Shown here in pieces: positions 44,014-55,639 of a DNA stretch of 64,000 nucleotides (positions are counted from its first letter, which is position 1; each line of letters begins with the position of its first letter). Origin of the DNA: Nepenthes gracilis (Eukaryota > Streptophyta > Magnoliopsida > Caryophyllales > Nepenthaceae); contig BSYO01000009.1 in the NCBI GenBank assembly GCA_033239525.1, positions 13,475,299 to 13,539,298 of the forward strand. The letters are read 5' to 3'. Under the pieces are notes generated by a model. The model was given only the letters and a program-made list of their open reading frames with translations. It was not told the DNA's origin and did not search any database. Position numbers and translations under genes: made by a program.

Positions 44014-44806
44014 ACTATTATGACGGAACGGATTTTTTTTTTTTTTGTCCTCAAAACTTCTGTCAACAGAAACATAATTGAAAACCCAAGCTAAACCAGT
44101 TGGGTGTAACACAGGATCTCAGATGCCATCTAGGATCCACTTACTTTTAATAATAAATATAGCGGAAGTTATTCTAACATTGGCGGAAGCATTTATATTC
44201 ATTCAAAAGTATGCATTTCCAAGTACATAACCAAAAATGTTTAACTCTAGAAGTTCATCAAGTCATTACAATAATATTTCTCCAAAATAAGCTTCTAAGG
44301 TCTTTAATAATCCTTCTGACAGGCTCTAATCACTCCAACTCGTCAGACACAAGCTCTAAAACTTCATCTGTAGGGGGAAAAAATATAAAACAGTGAGTCG
44401 AGGCTCAGCAAGGTACTTGCCCATGGGTAGAAAAACGATGATGCTGAATGGTCATGTAGCTATGCATGAACAGAACGGTTATCAGATTATACTTTAGCAA
44501 ATAGAGAAATCATGCTTTGACCATATTATACTTCGGAATTAGAAATGAATAGTCAGAAATCGGTGATCAGTAATCATTATATTCCAGAAAGCAGAATCTG
44601 AAACTCCTCTTTTATCTAAACAGTATAGTAATCGGTACGGAACAGAAATCAGTACAATAATACTTGATTAAAATACTGGTGTAACGCAAGCAATGCAACG
44701 TAACGGTATCGACGAGAGCGAGAATAGAACAGAATTAGAACAGAACGGTATTTAGACAGAACAGTATAGACCCTGCCAGTAATCCCCTACTAGCCGAGGG
44801 GGCAAA

Positions 44807-44977
44807 TAATCGAGGATAGATTGTGTTCACTCCACACAATCTAAGGCACATCTGAAATATCCCGTCTCGAGGATCGGAATGCAGTGCCTCCCGAAGGCGA
44901 GGCAGAGCGAATCCTCCCAGCGTGCGCCCGAGGCGGGCGGACCACAAATAACTCCATGGACGAGTTATCCTCGATTA
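44807..44977 (-). other. Conserved inverted-repeat module, copy in D (perfect arms)
   Basis: TAATCGAGGATA at 44807-44818 and TATCCTCGATTA at 44966-44977 are perfect inverted repeats of 12 bp. The hairpin ATAACTC...GAGTTAT is present with a loop one base shorter. Confidence 0.7.
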
Positions 44978-45049
44978 CCACCATAAAGTCCTAAGGCATG
45001 CGAAGAGAACCTATCCGGGTTTGTAGTCGATCCGAGGTCTTAAAATAAC

Positions 45050-45558
45050 AGAAACACTTCTTTTCTTGAAAGCCATTTTTAGTAAGCCGTAGTTCATTTT
45101 CTGTACGAAATCGGAGTTCAATTTTCAATACAAGCCGGAGTTCATTTTCGCGTAAGGACGGAGCTCTTTTTCATGTGCAAAACCGGAGTTCGTTTTTTAT
45201 TCAAGCCGGAGTTCCTCTTTTGACAGAAAAGGCCAGAGTTCATTTCGTGTTAAGGACGGAGCTCTTTTCGTGTACGAAATCGGAGTTAATTTTACCTTTA
45301 AAAGCCGGAGTTCCTCTTGGATAGAAAAAGTCGGAGTTCATTTCGCGTGAAGGACGGAGTTCTTTTTAACAACCAAAGGACGGAGTTCGTTTTCTTATAC
45401 AGGCCGGAGCTCTTTTTCTTTATTACGGCCGAAGTTCATTTTACATTACAAGCCGGACTTCTTTTTGGACGGAGTACTTTTCAGACGGGGTACTTTTCTT
45501 AAGGGGCGGAGCTCTTTTATCTTAAGGCATCAAGGGACGGAGCTCATTTTCATTAATA
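45050..45558. repeat. Irregular CCGGAGTTCATTTT array
   Basis: Degenerate units with CCGGAGTTC, GACGGAGCTC and TCGGAGTTC at roughly 30-60 bp spacing, merging into the regular 24-bp array. Confidence 0.75.
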
Positions 45559-45908
45559 GGACGAAACTCTTTTTCATTAACAGGACGGAGCTCCTTCTTA
45601 TTAACAGGACGGAGCTCCTTTTTATTAACAGGACGGAGCTCTTTCTTATTAACAGGACGGAGCTCTTTCTTATTAACAGGACGGAACTCTTTTTCATTAA
45701 CAGGATGGAGCTCCTTCTTATTAACAGGACGGAGCTCCTTCTTATTAACAGGATGGAGCTCCTTTTTATTAACAGGACGGAGCTCTTTCTTATTGACAAG
45801 ACGGAGCTCCTTCTTATTAACAGGACGGAGCTCCTTTTTATTAACAAGACGGAGCTCTTTCTTATTAACAGGACGGAGCTCTTTTTCATTAACAAGACGG
45901 AGTACTTT
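45559..45908. repeat. 24-bp tandem array, about 14 copies
   Basis: Unit GGACGGAGCTCYTTYTTATT plus AACA repeats with an exact 24-bp period and one or two changes per copy. Because 24 is a multiple of three, both strands stay open for more than 120 codons (45465-45917 +, 45522-45914 -). These frames are artefacts of the repeat. Confidence 0.95.
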
Positions 45909-46807
45909 TTTCATTAGGGCCGGAGTTCATTTTACAGTAGGGGCCTGAGTTCGTTTTACATTACAGGAACCGGGGCTCATTTTATATAACGGGCCGGAGT
46001 TCGTTTACCTTATAGGAGGTGGATATCTAATGCAGAAAGCAGGAACTCAGAAACAGAGTATACTTCAATATTCTCAGACATGAATATAAAAGCAGAGCAG
46101 AGTACACTTGCAATATTCTTAAATCATCAATTTAAAAGCAACGTCTGATATAACTTGCAGTAAAGCATGAATTTAGAAACAGAGCAGAAGGCGCTCGCAA
46201 TATTCTCAAATCATCAATTTAAAAACAGTGTCTGATGTAACTTGCAATGAAGCATGGATTTAGAAATAGAGCAGAATACACTTGTAATGAACTTAAAAAT
46301 GGCGTCCGAGGTAACTTGCCTGAGAGCTGACCGCCTAAATTGTATCGTCTTGAAGCTTTCTCCACTTTACTCTCTTCCTCTCGCTCGCCTGCGGCGCTGG
46401 TTTATATAGAGGAGGGATTTGGTGGAGTAAGTGGGGTAAGTTACTTACCCTCGTACTTCATTTCAGGGGGTAGGTGGAGTAACTAGGTTGGTTTACTTAC
46501 TTCCTTAGGTCACCGTCTAGTTGGATTCTAACTTGACAATAAAGTGTACTTTTTGTCACCATAAATTTAATTTAAGACAACTGTTCCAGTTTCATGCCTG
46601 CGGCCCACTTTTTGCCGGCCAACCTTTTTGGGCGGAGTGTGAATTTATCTAAACGGGCCGATTTTTGGAGAAGGCCGGTCCATTTTTCATCAGGAAGGGC
46701 CAAATTTTGAATCACAGCCGGCCTTGATTACGGGGCTAGAGTGACCAAGGCCGGAGTGGATTTTTCATGGGAGGAAGCCCTATTACTTTTTGGGATCTCA
46801 CAATTAT

Positions 46808-47645
46808 AAAGGGAGTGGTCAGATTTAATTAAATGGCTTATCAGTATGTTAATGAGATTTGAGGTTTCTTAGCGTTGGGACTTTAAGATTTTGAGGTTAT
46901 TAATTGTTAAATACTTGAGATTCTGGGTTACGATCTGAAATTGTATTGAACCTATGGTGACTGTTATAGTTAGGACTTCTTGTTCTATGGTGAATTGAGG
47001 ATCTGTGAGAATTATTCTTATAATATGGATATCTTGAGGGCAATTTTAATTATGGTTACCGCATAATTTGGGTATTCAGAATGGAATGTGTCTTATAAAA
47101 ATGTCGAATTGAGGACATATAAACAAAATGAAAAAGATGTGAGGTATCTTGCTTTTGAAGTCTAGTCGTGACTTGGAACTTACATCAAAATTTAAACCAA
47201 GCTTGATAAAGGAATTTAAAAGCTAAGTTGAATTGGCATAATAGCAAATTGTAATTGGATGAATTGAACTTGATGAATGATCAGAGCGTGCAGCGAACTG
47301 GTGATTAACCTGTGCATATAATAAGGTTTAAGTTAGTGTTCAGAGAAAATACACAATTTTGAGGTTTAGTATGAAATGAAATGAAATGAGGCATTTTACT
47401 TGTTTAAGGTTCGGAATTAAGTTAGAAAACTAGTTAATGAAACAGGTTTGTCTTTGGACTTAGTAAATTTGAATTTGGAAAGGACATGTTAAATAATAAG
47501 GTTCTAGGCAATTCCAACGTTTATGGTTTCCTAGGATAACCATCCTGATTTAGAAATTAATTGGAGATATTAAGAAGGTTCATTGATTTTGAAATTTCAA
47601 GGATTGTTAAATTTCAAGAATAAAATTTCTGTAAGTGGGAAAGAT
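46808..47645 (+). other. Element B interior, last part
   Basis: Non-coding. It ends with a weak purine tract AAGTGGGAAAGATT before the right LTR and a degenerate form of the chromovirus-type end motif just upstream. Confidence 0.5.
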
Positions 47646-49536
47646 TGTGAGATCCCGATCCCAAAAACGTAATAATTATGAAATAATTATGTAGATAAAA
47701 ATCATGTTCGGGCTTAAATATAGTAAAAACATTGACACCGAAGCAAAATGAGGTGAAATGGGTTAAGTAGGACGGGCACTCAATAGGCGCTCGAGCATTT
47801 TTTGAAAGGGTGCGCTCGCTGGCCGCCTACGGCGAGGCGGGGGCGAGGTAGGGCTACGAGGGTAGCGCTTGAGCAGCACTCAAGCGTCAACCCTGGCGCC
47901 CATTTGCAAGAGCAAGCGCTCGAGGGCTGCTCGACAGGCGCTCCGGCGTTGGCCCTCGAGTCAGTCACGTGCCTACTTTTCCTTGCATTTTTAAGTGAGA
48001 ATTGAGGAGAGAGAGGGGCAACTCGACAGAACCATCAGCAGAACGAGAGGAAAGGAGGAAGGAGGAAGAGGAAAAGAGAAGGAAGAGGGGAAAATCCATC
48101 GATCTACTCAGATCAGAGTAAGGATAACTGTAGATCAAGATCAGGCAAGTGTATTTCAGACATTATTTATCGTTTTTACGATGTTTTAATACCTCAAATA
48201 TTGTATTTATGCTTTAAATTCATGGTTCTGCATGTTTACTATAAATAATGTCTGTTTCTCCTAATTAATCGGACAGATTTCATACTTACTTATATATATT
48301 ACTAAATATACCTCCGATTTCATGAAAATACATGTGTTTGGTGTTCATTTATCATCCGAAAGTTTTGGTGAAACCCTAAGCACTAAAATGAAGGGATTTA
48401 ATGGTTTTAATCCAAAATTTCTAATATGTAAAAGTTAATCTATAACGTAATAATGTCCAGGATGTGATTTATATCTAAAAAATTTATACGAATTTATACT
48501 GTTAAATTTATGAGGATTTCTGAAGTAAATCTGAAGGGTTATAAACTATTACTATATATTCTGAGGCTAACTGAAGAGTTACTGTGAAACTCTAGTTGAC
48601 TTCTGAAGCTTAATATGTTTTTGGTTGAGAAATAGGAGGAAAAATATTTCTGATACTATTAATTATGACCCAGGATTGATATGCAGCCAAGTTAGGTTCT
48701 TCGGCATGCCTTAGAACGTTATGGTGGTAATCGAGGATAACTCTATCCATGGAGTTGTACGTGGTCCGCCCTTCCTCAGGACATTAACCTAGAAGGTAGT
48801 TGCTATCACTGGCTGGCACCCCTATCCTGAATCCCACGAGAAGGAATCTCCTATTCCTATTATTGGCCTTGGATTGTATGGAGTGAACACAGTCTATCCT
48901 CGATTATTCGTCACCTCTATTAGTAGGGTCTATTAATTGGGTCCTTTACTGATAGAAAAGGGAGATTTTCTATAATTCATAGATTTCATATCGGTTTCTG
49001 ACTTCTAATTTATATTTATCAATTTATGATTTTTGAAGCCCGAATTATTATCGAATTACACTTTTCTCGTGATTTATGTATATATTTCTATTCTCTGACA
49101 TCTCTGTGATCTTCTACATTTATATTCTACTATCGTTTCCAAAATCACTGTGATTATCACTAATTCATGCTTTCTCTATTTTCGTGCATTCTTCTACTAC
49201 TATCATAATTGGATATTTTTATGTTACTATTCATCTACACTTATATTCTGCATGAACGCTGTATATTCTATATATTTTGGTACCTTGCTGGACTTTGACT
49301 TATACGGCGTCTGTGATCCTATATCTGAAATGAGAGTACCTGTTGATGGATATGAAATGTTATTCTGTATATTTGCAGGTTATAAGCAGGATTTATATTT
49401 CAGTTTAGCCTAGTTTTAGGAAAAAACTCTATCTGTTTTTTCTTAGAACTTTAGGTTGATAATTGGGCTCAGATTCCTGTTTTCTGTAATGACAGAAATT
49501 TCTGAGGACAAAGAAAAAAAATTCCATTTCGTCACA
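47646..49536 (+). repeat. Element B right LTR, internally deleted
   Basis: TGTGAGATCCC to GTCACA, 1891 bp. It aligns to 35954-38186 but lacks about 345 bp at 49297, corresponding to 37615-37955 of the left LTR, which includes the acceptor. GC words with CTCGAG occur at 47770-47970. The donor-like CAG/GCAAGT is at 48144/48145. Confidence 0.88.
48728..48906 (+). other. Conserved inverted-repeat module, right LTR of B (perfect arms)
   Basis: TAATCGAGGATA 48728-48739 and TATCCTCGATTA 48895-48906, perfect over 12 bp, with the ATAACTC hairpin overlapping the first arm. Confidence 0.7.
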
Positions 49537-49550
49537 ATGACTCGTTCTAT
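49537..49550 (+). repeat. Last bases of element A left LTR and target duplication of B
   Basis: ATGACTCGTTCTATCACG corresponds to ATGACCCGTTCCACCACA at 55286-55303, the end of the right A LTR. This shows that B inserted 14 bases before the LTR end. Confidence 0.7.
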
Positions 49551-52500
49551 CACGGATGGTTTTTGAGAAAAGAGATGGCTTAGATTTGATTTGAATCTTA
49601 AATGTAAGCTTCAGTTAGAATAATATAGATTAAATAAGTAGATGAAGGCATATGAAGAATAAATTAAATTGGATATTTCTAGTCATCCTGGTTTGTATAA
49701 CTTAGGCTGGAATAAAGTTGGGACTAGTAGATTAGTTTGATTGTCTAGCCTATAATATCCGAGTTAGTGGTTAAGTTATGAGCTAATCTGTGTTGTTCCC
49801 ATTTAAGAGAGGATGTTAACAGTAGCAATGCCACCTATATAGAGGGCAATGTGTGGTGGTGGCCAACTGCCGGATCAAGGGGCGAAGTATTTGGATATTC
49901 TTGGAAAGATAGCAAATTGTATGGAGGCTATGGGGTAGCAAAACTTAGCTCCAATTTTAGTTTTGCCTTCGGCTTAAGCTCCTGCTAATCCTGGGGCATC
50001 TGTCTATGAAGAAGGAGACCTAGAAAATGTAGATAAGCCTATACCAAGTGTTACAGATTTGAAGATCAGGAATACATAAAGAGAGAAGTTATAAGGAGAC
50101 ATCTTGCAGTTTAAATTTGATTGATGCCAATTTATTATTTAAGTTGATTGACATTGATTCAAGGCTTAGGCTAATCGATTTTGATTTAAAGTTCAGGTTT
50201 GATCTATTCTGGGTTGAGGTTCTTGGGCTAGTAATTCGCTAAGAAGGTATGATTGGTCAACGTAGCAAGTACGACAGATAAAGTGGAATTGATGGCTCGA
50301 GGTCAGTGTAATTTGGAGTTGATTTCTGGTAAAGTGAATTTAAGAATGTCGATTTATGATCAATTTAGTGGTGATTGAATGCTTGAATTTTTAGGTGGTG
50401 CGAATCCTATAGAATTGAAATGGTGTTCGTGGATGTTGGTGTAAGTTGTGTTAGTAGGATATTATACTTTGCAATCAGGATATGAAATTTTGAATATGGG
50501 GCATAGTTGATCGAGTGGTGACAAAATTTGTATCGTTTTGCTTGTAAATTGTTTAATGAAGATATTTGTCAAGTCCTATTTAGCAAATGAGACCACCCCT
50601 TGAAGTCATTCAGTGGTCACTAAGGAGTTTGGCTGTGTAAGTCTTTGAGGATGTTCTTTAGAGGAAAAGATCAGGCTGATTTGTCTTTTGAGAGGTAATT
50701 TGAGATTGTGCTGAAATCAACACTAATTTATGAGGATTTTCTATGAAATCGAAGGAGCATTAGTTAGGTGCCATTACGAGATACTTTGAAGCCTTTGGGG
50801 GAGTAAGATGAACTAATGAGGTTACATGTGGATGATTAAAATTTGCGCTGCTCAGATGATGAATGATTTGATAAATGGGCATTGGAAAATAAATAAGTGA
50901 CTTGTTTGATCTAATGTAAAGACTTGATGATATCTAGAATTGATCTATATCTAGAATATTATTAATTGTGAACAATTGAGGGTTGTTCTTGTGGTAGCAT
51001 TTAAGATTAAAATAGGGCTATTATCAGTTCTGGTGATGCCATTTGGATTTGATGGCCTTTTGTGGACTTTATGAATTATATAAAGCAATCAACCGTGTGC
51101 TCAATAGAGAGAGGAATGTGAATTTAGTTACGAAAGAATGTGATGTGGGTGTGAGGCTTCTTCAGTAATAGCGGCTTATTAAGAAGACTGATTAATTTCA
51201 CAAAGATGTATGGTCATATTGGGTCTGACTAAATTGGATAAGTATTTCTTGAGGATTATAGAGCCATGAGGTGTTTGGTTTAGAAGTGATTGGTATTCAT
51301 AGAAATGGGACATGTGAAGATAGCCTTCGAGAAATTAAGGATAAATTGTTGGTTATATTATTTGGGTTGACCCTTGAAGGGTTTGGTGAGTTATTTTAGA
51401 AGGTAATGCTAGAATGTAATGTTTTTTAGGAAGGTTAGGATTATGTTATTCATGTATTGTGGTAAGTGGCTACCCTCGAATCAAGTGGGGGAGATGCCCA
51501 TGATTCAAAATTGCTTCACCCATAGTTGCAGTTAGCCGTTGGAGTCATTGTTTGATGATTTATAGGTTTTGCTTGTGGGGATAGTTATTGTCTAATAATT
51601 CTAAAAGTTTGAGTTATGTTATAAATAAGAAATGAGTATGTGATAGTGCAAGTGGTAATTTATGGATTGTAAAGGTGGATCTCAACGTCTTTCAAGGAAA
51701 ATGAAAATTATGGCTGATAATTGATATCGAAAGTCATTAGATTTAGTATATCATTGATGTTTCACAGGGTGTGCCGTAGAGTGAATTTAGAGTAGATCCT
51801 AACATTCAAGCAAACGGGGTGTTTTACTTTTGATTTTGGAAGGAAGAATTGTATTTGAAATATTAAAGTTATGAAATTATAAAATGAGAAATCCTTATGG
51901 TTTTGTTTTAGGATAGTTAGGACGACCCACTCATTGTGATTAGGGATGATGCGTTCAGATTGAATTAGTTGGCTCATCGGTATGCCAATAAGATCTTGAG
52001 GTTTCTAAGTAGTTGAGTTTTGAGGTTTTGTTGACCTAAAACTGTATCGAATATTTGGGTGATTGTTACAATTGTAGTTTCTAACCTGGCTGTAATTTCA
52101 GGATTGTGGGCATTGTCTTCGTGGTATGGATATCTTGGGATTTGTTTTAATTATGGCTACTGTATAATCTAGGTGCTCAATATGAATCAAAGGATGCAAG
52201 TTGTAAGAAGATCTTTAATTGGTGAATAAATAATTAGTCAGAATAGCGGAGATGTGTGTGGGCTCACAACTTCCATAGGTCTCAGGATATGATTGAGGCT
52301 AAAAGTAAATGACTGTGTTTACAATGTAGGGATTTGCTGATTAGTTTATAAGTTGTCCATTCATTGTCGATTTGGATCATGTGTTCCTGGAATAAGTCAG
52401 TTTGTCGACATGCCAATGAAATAATGAGAATATAAAGTATTTTGACTTTGAGGTTTGATTGCGATTCGAGGTTTATGCCAAAAATCTTAATCAATTCTAA

Positions 52501-53032
52501 TTCCCTGTAGGAACTTGATCAGAGAGTTTTGGACGTCAAGTTAAATTAGATATAGTGGTGAATTATAACTGGATGATTCACAGTTAGATAATTAATCAGA
52601 GTTGTGCAGCAAAAGTGTGGTAAACCCATATATTTTAAGGTTCAATTTGAGGCTTAAAATGAATGATTATTTTCAAAGCTTAGAGTAAATTAAAGTAAGA
52701 ATTATTAGCCTGTTTGAGGTTTTGAACTAAGTCGGAGAGATAGTCAATAAATTTGGTTTGCTTTTGAACTTGGCAGATTAGCATGAAATCTCCCATATAT
52801 CGTTAATTGTGGAAGTGAGTATGTGATCGAGTTGAGTTACCATCGGGAGACTGAAAAATTGCCTCATATTGAGGTTTCAATTTAGACGTTTGATAGAACA
52901 CATTGGCTAATAAGGATCAGAACAATTCTAGGACTTGGAAACGCTAGGAAGAACCTAGAAAGATTACCTCCAATTATGGAATTTAAGGTTCGTTAAATTT
53001 TGAGGATGAAATTTTTATAAGTGGCGGAGGAT
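49551..53032 (+). mobile_element. Element A interior, non-coding
   Basis: It opens with a decayed PBS (GATGGTTTTTGAGA, homologous to the B PBS region) and a gag-like relic at 49663-50140. It ends with AAATTTTGAGGATGAAATTTTTATAAG before the right LTR, the decayed chromovirus-type 3' end. No frame exceeds about 90 codons over 3.5 kb. Confidence 0.6.
49663..50140 (+). pseudogene. Ty3 gag-like relic of element A
   Basis: Homologous to 35131-35568. Short pieces resemble a Ty3 gag (GGGQLPDQG, YLDILGKIA, MEAMG, NLAPILV, APANPGA) separated by stops. Too degraded for assignment beyond Ty3. Confidence 0.45.
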
Positions 53033-53556
53033 TGTGAGGTCTCGGTTTCTAAAACATAGTAAATTCTTGTAATTAAGTTAATATAATTGATATAATTAAA
53101 TTTGGGATAAGTGAAATTGGAAAAATTAAAAAATTATCCGTAGTGCAGCAAATTGCAGGGTTGTGCTCATTGCACGGTTGAGCCTAGCAGAAGGCGCCAA
53201 TTCCAGAAGCTACCGAGTTTGTTGCAGGCTTGAGTTAGCAGAGGGTGCTAATTCTAGTAGCTACTCGGCTTGCCTTAGGCTTGACCTCGGATGGCGGCAC
53301 CAAATCTAGTGGCGAGAGCACTCGATGCACGCACGCCATGAACTCGAGCGTGTCGCGCTCGCCTACCTAGTGCTTGAGTATCAGTTCGATAAATTGGCCA
53401 CCGACTTACTGTTTTGTAATTTTTAAAGGGGAGAAAGGAGAGAGAATTAGGCATGAAAGTAGAACACAAAGGGAGAAAGAGAGGAAAAGAGAAAGGGGAG
53501 GAAATCTCTGTCAATTTTAGTCGATCAGAATAAGGAAATCAGTAAATTAGGCTGAG

Positions 53557-54767
53557 GTAAATGTACCCTAAACTCCATTCTTCTTTGTTGTTGCTTTTTG
53601 ATATTTCCATTTGGGTATTATTGTTCTAATACTCTCATCCTCTAAGATTTATTATGTATAATGCATGTTTTTTAAATTTCTCATGATTTTATGGATAGAT
53701 TTCATGTTGAAGCATAAGTAATGTGATTTATGGTTCTAATTTCGTGATTTGGCTTGCATTTTGTGTCCGATTTGTATCCGAAACATTTCCTCCAAACCCT
53801 AGCTCGAAAATGAATGTGTAAAATTGTTGTAAACTTTGCGTTATGAGGTAACAATATTATTTGATGAATTATCTAAGCTTATTAGACATATTTATCTAAA
53901 ATTTGCTAAAAAGTCATACAATCTGAAAATACTAAGAACTACAAGATTTATCTGAAGGCTTAATTGTATGAATTTGAAGTGGCTTTTAAAGAATGATGAA
54001 CTAAGGCTACGAAATGAGAACAAGAATCAAGATTCCCCAAGTTAAGCTAAAATTAGTAAGAAACTAGACCAAGGATTTGATATTCAGTAAATAACATTCT
54101 TTGGCATGCCATGAATATTATAGTAAAAACTTAAGGATTATCCTGGTTGCGTATGGTAGCAGGTGATATTCCTTGACAAGCCTTAAGATGTTACAGTGGT
54201 AATCGTGGATAATTCCGTCCATAGAGTGATATGTGGTCTGCTTTCCTTGGGGCATTACAATAGAGGATTTCGACTTTTGATCATCCTGCCCTCGGGATGT
54301 GAATAAGGAGGATTTGACTTTTGATCATCCTGCCATCGGTATGTAAATAAGGATGAAAACTTTAGCCTTGGGTTGTGTGGAGTGAATACAATCTATCCTT
54401 AATTATTCGCTCCCTTAGCTGGTAGGGCCTACGAGCCTAGGTCCCTCAAAAAATAAAAGTTAACCTAAAGGACAAGTAAACTTTGTGCTGATTTAAGATT
54501 TTCAATATGTTTTTTGGCTAAAATAAGTGAAAGAAATGACTGAAGGAAAAAATAAAGAAACAAAAATAAGATTTTATCTTTAAGTTCATATTTATGGATT
54601 GTTTCATGCTTTTGCCTTTTCCATATGCATTTTGATTCCTAATCCCTTCTATGCCTTTCTTTCTATTTATATTTGTATTTTATATGAAGAAAAATTATAT
54701 CTTATTGTTATTATTATACTTTGCTGAGTAATTGGCTCACTTATTTTTATTTTGTCTATCCTTCTAG
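53557..54767 (+). other. Putative LTR-internal intron, element A
   Basis: A canonical GT donor (GAG/GTAAAT) sits at the position homologous to the GC donors of B, C and D; the acceptor is CTATCCTTCTAG. Length 1211 bp. Confidence 0.55.
54200..54405 (+). other. Conserved inverted-repeat module, element A
   Basis: TAATCGTGGATA 54200-54211 and TATCCTTAATTA 54394-54405, three mismatches in 12. The hairpin is weakened (ATAATTC...GAGTGAT). Confidence 0.5.
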
Positions 54768-55307
54768 ATAACACTGCTGAGCTAATACCTGATGAGAAAG
54801 AATAAAGATAGGGATTAGCTAAGAAAAATTACGGGATCTTGAAGACTTGGGCAATTTTGGACGTTAATGTATTGTGAATGAAACCAACTAACATTTTGGA
54901 TGAATGTTATGTATTAAATGGCATGTCATGTTATATTTATTATAGATTATTGTTATGCTCCCGCATGTTATTTTGTACAAGTTCCTAAATGGCATCTCTA
55001 TTTAAATCTAATATGGTAGTTGTGAGTACTGTGTTAGAGCCATAAATGATATGACATTGGATGTTGATCCTATGTATGAGTTGTGTATGTGTCGTGATTG
55101 AAATTTTGAGGTTTATCTATTGATATATCTTATACAGGTTATATTGTTCAGGTTATATGTATGGTTTTTGGTCCATATTTAGGGAAAACTCTGCCCAATT
55201 TTTTACAAATATTTATGTATTTAAATAATGGTGTTTTAGTTCAATTTGTTTAAATATGATTATTGACGGAGGTTATTAGAGGATAATGACCCGTTCCACC
55301 ACAGTTG

Positions 55308-55625
55308 CAGTCAATAAATCCGGTCAACATTCTCTCAAGTTTAGTTCTCCGGATTCTAACGTTACGGTCAATGACTCCGGTCAACACTCTTTTCAGTTTA
55401 GTTCAATGCTCTCTTCAACTCAGTTCTCTAGATTCTTATGTTGTGATCAACAAATCCCATCAACACTCTCTTCAGTTCAGTTCTTCGAATTCTAACATGG
55501 CAGTCAACAAATCCGGTCAATGTTCTCTCGTGCTCTACCCTCATGATTCTAACGTTGCGGTCAACGAATCTAGTCAACATTCTTTTCTGCTCCGTCCCCT
55601 GGATTCATGCACAACGGTCAACTGA
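55308..55625. repeat. 57-bp tandem repeat, five to six copies
   Basis: GTCAAYRAATCCGGTCAAC-like units: TCAA words at 55311, 55368, 55447, 55504, 55561 and 55618 give 57-bp steps, with one 79-bp step holding extra CTCTTCA sequence. 57 is 19 codons, which keeps frames open at 55286-55625; no gene is implied. Confidence 0.85.
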
Positions 55626-55639
55626 CTCAAGCAACATCG

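Larger units (their letters stand above)
44368..46319 (-). other. Putative LTR-internal intron, solo LTR D
   Basis: On the - strand CTCAG/GCAAGTTACC to CCCCCTACAG/ATGAAG, 1952 bp. It contains the 24-bp array. Confidence 0.5.
44019..46802 (-). mobile_element. Solo LTR D, reverse orientation
   Basis: In its own orientation it begins TGTGAGATCCC near 46802 and ends TCCGTCATA at 44019. It is 2784 bp. The flanks ACTAT (44014-44018) and ATTAT (46803-46807) are an imperfect 5-bp duplication. It has a TATA-like TATATAAA (46401-46409), a donor CAG/GCAAGT at 46320/46319, an acceptor TACAG/ATGAAG at 44368, and a perfect copy of the 12-bp inverted repeat. Confidence 0.85.
35954..49536 (+). mobile_element. 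Ty3-type element B, long LTRs, no coding interior
   Basis: Two LTRs start TATGAGATCCCGATCCC (left) and TGTGAGATCCCGATCCC (right). The flanks ATGAT (35949-35953) and ATGAC (49537-49541) are an imperfect 5-bp target duplication. After the left LTR a PBS-like TTGGTATTAGAGA follows. With solo LTRs C and D removed, the interior is about 4 kb and contains no ORF of note. The size and layout match LARD-type non-autonomous elements; similarity to the E array end motif suggests Tekay/Del ancestry. Confidence 0.85.
53033..55303 (+). repeat. Element A right LTR
   Basis: 2271 bp, TGTGAGGTCTC to CCACCACA. It has a GC block with CTCGAG and GCTCGCC (53280-53400), a GAGAG leader, a donor GAG/GTAAATGTA at 53556/53557, the inverted-repeat module, an acceptor CTTCTAG/ATAACAC at 54767, and an end shared with 35569-35953. 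No matching target duplication with 33180 was seen, so pairing with the left fragment is likely but not proven. Confidence 0.75.

Noticed and set aside
45559..45908. Regular array considered as a CRISPR-like array
   Set aside because: The 24-bp units are contiguous with no unique spacers, the context is a plant LTR, and there are no cas genes.
45465..45917. Long + and - strand frames of 120-150 codons read as repeat proteins
   Set aside because: They are the direct product of a 24-bp tandem array that has no stop in several frames, inside a solo LTR.
33180..55303. Element A treated as one fully proven element with paired LTRs
   Set aside because: No matching target duplication at 33175-33179 (CTTAT) and 55304-55308 (GTTGC), and the left LTR is a mosaic, so the pairing is stated only as likely.
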